Positions 61,328 to 64,000 of a DNA stretch of 64,000 bases are shown here, piece by piece. The notes under the pieces were generated by a model. That model did no database searches. It was not told where the DNA came from and saw nothing but the letters and a program-made list of their open reading frames with translations. The translations under genes were made by a program, and so were the position numbers. Origin of the DNA: Clostridium cellulovorans 743B (GTDB lineage Bacteria; Bacillota; Clostridia; Clostridiales; Clostridiaceae); NCBI RefSeq assembly GCF_000145275.1, contig NC_014393.1:2046001-2110000 (forward strand). The letters are read 5' to 3'. The stretch's first letter is position 1. Each line of letters begins with the position of its first letter.

Positions 61328-62053
61328 ATGGCACTTGCAAACAGCACTACTATGAATGAGGAAATAATAACTAAATACATTCCATTAGTAAAATATATAG
61401 CTTCTAGAGTTATCATTGGGAAATCAAAGCATATTGAGTTTGATGATCTAGTAAGCAATGGAATTCTAGGACTGATGGATGCATTAAATAAATTTGATGA
61501 AAGTAAAGGAATGAAATTTTCATCTTATGCTTCAATAAGAATTAAAGGCGCTATGATAGATGAACTAAGAAGAAATAGCCCAATACCAAAAGGCGCTATG
61601 GATAAATTAAATAGATATAACAGTGCCATAGATTCTCTTAGAAATACATTGCTTAGGGAACCTACAGTGGATGAAATCGCTTGTGAGATGGCTATTGATA
61701 TTGCTGATGTCATAGAAATTGAAAACCATATAAATTATCTTTCAGTAGTATCTTTAGAAGAATTAATATATTCAGAAGATGACGATATGCCGCTTATTGG
61801 CACCATAAAGGATAACAAAAGTCCGAGTCCAGAAAAAGATTTAGAGGACAAGGAAAAGATGGAATACTTAGCTAAAGCTATCGAACTTCTAAATGAAAAA
61901 GATAAATTAGTTTTAAATTTATATTATTATGAAGGATTAACTTTAAAAGAAATAGGCAAAATATTAGAAGTATCAGAATCTAGAGTTTGCCAATTGCATA
62001 CAAGGGCCATTGCTCATTTAAGAAAGAACTTGAGCAAGTTAAAATACAAATAA
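61328..62053 (+). CDS. fliA: Sigma-28 (sigma-D/FliA) flagellar sigma factor
   Basis: A 241-residue sigma-70-family factor. Region 2 (EFDDLVSNGILGLMDALNKFDESKGMKFSSYASIRIKGAMIDELR), region 3 (MDKLNRYNSAIDSLRNTLLREPTVDEIACEMAI) and region 4 (INLYYYEGLTLKEIGKILEVSESRVCQLHTRAI pattern). FlgM (31965) should hold it inactive until the hook is complete. It reads the promoters found at 21716 and 31904. AAGGGGG site. Confidence 0.96.
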   Translation: MALANSTTMNEEIITKYIPLVKYIASRVIIGKSKHIEFDDLVSNGILGLMDALNKFDESKGMKFSSYASIRIKGAMIDELRRNSPIPKGAMDKLNRYNSAIDSLRNTLLREPTVDEIACEMAIDIADVIEIENHINYLSVVSLEELIYSEDDDMPLIGTIKDNKSPSPEKDLEDKEKMEYLAKAIELLNEKDKLVLNLYYYEGLTLKEIGKILEVSESRVCQLHTRAIAHLRKNLSKLKYK

Positions 62054-62062
62054 GAGGTTAAA

Positions 62063-62641
62063 ATGAATACACTATTTATTTTATTAATCGGCACTTTTTT
62101 AATAATCTTTAATGTTAAAATGATAAATAAAGATAAACAAAGCTTTAAGGACACCTTTGATGAAACAAAGGAGAATCTTCCTGATTACAAGTTAGAAATA
62201 GGACAATTACGAAAAGAATTTGCGGAGACAGTCCTTGAACTGCAAAGTGAAATTGAAAAATTGAAGTTTGAAATTTCTAATAAAGGGAATGAAGCCTCAG
62301 TAAATGAAGATAAAGAGGAAAAATTAGATTTTGAAAGTAAGGATGTACTTGGAATAGAAATTGAAGAGAATCATAAAACTATCGATCATGTTATAGATGA
62401 TGAAGTGGCCTTGGATAGCGATGGGTTAGAATATGAAGATGAGGAAGTAGACGAATTTACTGTCAAAGATGTAAAGAAGGATGAGTTGTTGGACGATAAT
62501 AGTAATGACAGTACAAATGATCAAAAGATACAAGAAGTAAGAGATATGATTGAGGCAGGTAAATCAATAGATGAAATTGCCAAGACTCTTAATATTGGAA
62601 AGGGTGAAGTACAATTAATAAAAGGTTTTTATTTACGGTAA
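62063..62641 (+). CDS. SwrB-like protein: membrane helix, coiled coil and C-terminal helix-turn-helix-like motif
   Basis: A 192-residue protein. N-terminal membrane helix (2-17, TLFILLIGTFLIIFNV), coiled coil (about 22-72), very acidic middle (75-155), and a C-terminal IQEVRDMIEAGKSIDEIAKTLNIGKGEVQLI that resembles a helix-turn-helix. Position right after sigD matches SwrB of Bacillus, which promotes export-gate activation; sequence likeness is limited to layout. Role inferred. Confidence 0.65.
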   Translation: MNTLFILLIGTFLIIFNVKMINKDKQSFKDTFDETKENLPDYKLEIGQLRKEFAETVLELQSEIEKLKFEISNKGNEASVNEDKEEKLDFESKDVLGIEIEENHKTIDHVIDDEVALDSDGLEYEDEEVDEFTVKDVKKDELLDDNSNDSTNDQKIQEVRDMIEAGKSIDEIAKTLNIGKGEVQLIKGFYLR

Positions 62642-62661
62642 AAAAAGTTCTTTCTGTATTA

Positions 62662-62841
62662 ATGGATAGAAAAATAATGCTGGGGATTGGAATTGGTCTT
62701 TTGTTAGGTGCTTTGCTTCTTGGTACTGATAGAAGTTATTATCTGGATTCTGATACACAAGTAGAGATAAAAGCAAGGGCTATGGGGATGGAGTATCCTT
62801 CAGAGATGAAGGTTGATGTGAACGAGGAGGAAAAGAAATGA
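62662..62841 (+). CDS. Small membrane protein (59 residues) before the rod genes
   Basis: A short frame of 59 codons: ATG at 62662, stop at 62839-62841. The protein has one membrane helix (IMLGIGIGLLLGALLLG, residues 5-21), a polar external or periplasm-like part, and a conserved-looking VEIKARAMGMEYPSEMKV. Its stop overlaps the next ATG (ATGA), so it is coupled to the downstream gene. Similar short proteins with the pattern RAxxLGM in clostridia are sometimes labelled MltG-like, but that link is unproven. No good Shine-Dalgarno site precedes the ATG. Confidence 0.6.
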   Translation: MDRKIMLGIGIGLLLGALLLGTDRSYYLDSDTQVEIKARAMGMEYPSEMKVDVNEEEKK

Positions 62842-63602
62842 TAAGAGCTTTATATACTTCCCTTTCAGGGATGATATCTAAGGAAGCAAGAATGAATTCA
62901 ATTTCAAATAATCTAGCTAATGCCAATACAGTTGGCTACAAGTCAGATGATCTTATTCTCAAAAGTTTTGACCAAGTACTTTTAGAAAATAGAGGCAAAA
63001 AAAATGGTGAAGCTCATGTGAGAAATGAGCTAGGAGGTTTATCTCTAGGTGTTGAACTTGATGAAACATATACAGATTATAATCAAGGAACTTTAGAGAG
63101 TACTGATTCACAAACGGATTTAGCTATACTTGGAGACGGTTTTTTCACTGTTGAAAGGAACGGAAATAAGTTCTATACAAGAGATGGTAATTTTTCTGTT
63201 GATCCTCAGGGGTATATGGTAAATAGCAAAGGAGATTATTTACTGGGCAATAACGGAAATAGAATTTATGTTGCTAACGGTAAAATCGATGTGAAGGATA
63301 ATGGGGTTCTTACTGTTGATAATGGTAATACCAAAGTAGCTTATAATTTAGATGTTGTTGATTTTGCTGATAAAAACACACTGGTTAGAAACGGAGACAA
63401 TCTATATTCAGGTGGAAATCCTACAGCAGCGACAAAATTCAATGTTAAACAAAGGGCTTTAGAAAAGTCAAATGTTAATGTTGTAAATGGTATGATAGAA
63501 ATGATGAGTGTATATAGAGAATTTGAAACAAATCAAAAAGTTATTCAGACTTTAGATGAGACACTTGGCAAATCAGTGAATCAATTAGGATCTGTAAGAT
63601 AG
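62838..63602 (+). CDS. Rod/hook-basal body protein, FlgF/FlgG type (first copy)
   Basis: A 254-residue rod protein with IRALYTSLSGMISKEARMNSISNNLANANTVGYKSDD and the C-terminal KSNVNVVNGMIEMMSVYREFETNQKVIQTLDETL. This type is FlgF/FlhO-like or FlgG-like; which ring it forms is not clear. AACGAGGAGG site. A second such gene follows. Confidence 0.88.
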   Translation: MIRALYTSLSGMISKEARMNSISNNLANANTVGYKSDDLILKSFDQVLLENRGKKNGEAHVRNELGGLSLGVELDETYTDYNQGTLESTDSQTDLAILGDGFFTVERNGNKFYTRDGNFSVDPQGYMVNSKGDYLLGNNGNRIYVANGKIDVKDNGVLTVDNGNTKVAYNLDVVDFADKNTLVRNGDNLYSGGNPTAATKFNVKQRALEKSNVNVVNGMIEMMSVYREFETNQKVIQTLDETLGKSVNQLGSVR

Positions 63603-63617
63603 CATTAGGAGGATAAA

Positions 63618-64000
63618 ATGTTAAGTCTATTTTGGAATTCAAAAAGTTCAATGAACGCACAACAAAATAAATTAGATACGATTTCAAATAATATAGCTAA
63701 TGTAAATACAACAGGCTATAGGGCGCTTCAAAGTAACTTCTCTGATTTGGTTTATGATTCATATAACAGATTAGGTACTCCTAACTCAGGTAAGGATACA
63801 GAGTTACTTATAGGAACAGGTACTAGGCTTGCAAGTACTATTAGAAATGATGTACAAGGTTCTCTTTTAGAAACCAAGGTAAGTACTGAATTCGCTTTAG
63901 ATGGTCCAGGATTCTTTAAAATTACTACTGCGGATGGGACAGAAGCTTACACAAGAAATGGTAGCTTTAAAATAGATTCCAACGGAGATCTTTGTGATGA
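63618..64000 (+). CDS. Rod/hook-basal body protein, FlgG/FlgF type (second copy), right end cut by window
   Basis: The first 127 residues are visible: NSKSSMNAQQNKLDTISNNIANVNTTGYRALQSNFSDLVYD and EFALDGPGFFKITTADGTEAYTRNGSFKIDSNG match the rod family. The start ATG is preceded by GGAGGATAA and lies 15 bases after the first copy. The gene continues beyond base 64,000. Confidence 0.9.
   Translation, partial: MLSLFWNSKSSMNAQQNKLDTISNNIANVNTTGYRALQSNFSDLVYDSYNRLGTPNSGKDTELLIGTGTRLASTIRNDVQGSLLETKVSTEFALDGPGFFKITTADGTEAYTRNGSFKIDSNGDLCD

Noticed and set aside
1..64000. CRISPR arrays, tRNA or rRNA genes, insertion sequences, phage genes, toxin-antitoxin or defence systems
   Set aside because: I looked for regular spaced repeats, transposase or integrase motifs and typical RNA gene patterns and found none.

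Overview
This looks like chromosomal DNA from a motile, spore-forming, strictly anaerobic Clostridium (sensu stricto group; species not determinable from sequence alone). Base composition is strongly AT-rich, codons end mostly in A/T, ribosome binding sites are strong (AGGAGG-like), and TTG/GTG starts are common. Marker genes are pyruvate:ferredoxin oxidoreductase, a flavo-diiron protein, a Spo0E-type phosphatase and a Gram-positive flagellar set (FliY, FliW/CsrA, FlbD, a fused FliR-FlhB). I found no rRNA, tRNA, CRISPR array, insertion sequence or prophage.

Bases 1-21,560 are ordinary housekeeping DNA in short transcription units, most ended by clear hairpin terminators. In order: the 3' part of a flavo-diiron protein; a decayed-looking stretch; a DUF434-type gene; an arginase (minus strand); an acidic protein; a probable 6S RNA; a Spo0E-like gene; HPr kinase (hprK); 5-formyl-THF cyclo-ligase; a CorA-like transporter; an M18 aminopeptidase; a small membrane protein; a PHP phosphoesterase; an HD protein with folP and fused folB-folK; a lipoprotein and a small unknown protein; a thioredoxin reductase; a polysaccharide deacetylase; PFOR with a Rex-like site in its leader; a Cys/His-rich DUF1292 protein; a HAD phosphatase; and a class IV aminotransferase homologue.

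Bases 21,716-64,000 are one very large motility and chemotaxis locus, all on the plus strand and continuing past the right edge. Block 1 (21.7-31.8 kb) starts at a sigma-D-like promoter and carries fapA, cheW, cheD, cheB, cheR, cheA, cheC, cheY, cheW, fliM and fliY, ending at a strong terminator. Block 2 (31.9-39.9 kb) starts at a second sigma-D-like promoter and holds the late genes: flgM, flgN, flgK, flgL, fliW, csrA, flaG, an unknown gene, fliS, fliD, a fliT-like gene and a divergent short flagellin, ending at another terminator. After a 760-base gap with no gene, block 3 (40.7-64 kb) holds the early rod, hook, motor and export genes: flgB, flgC, fliE-fliK, flgD, a TIGR02530-type gene, flgE, flbD, motAB, fliL, fliO, fliP, fliQ, fliR-flhB, flhA, flhF, flhG, a PilZ gene, sigD (fliA), a SwrB-like gene, a short membrane protein gene and two FlgF/FlgG-type rod genes.

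The three blocks fit a regulatory cascade: block 3 builds the basal body and makes sigma-D, FlgM holds sigma-D until the hook is complete, and sigma-D then fires the promoters of blocks 1 and 2. FliW and CsrA would add translational control of flagellin, and the PilZ protein would add c-di-GMP control. I see no clearly undescribed system. The best leads are the divergent flagellin, the unknown gene between flaG and fliS, the short gene before the rod genes, the FliR-FlhB fusion, the Rex-like site, and a few enzymes with altered active-site motifs.
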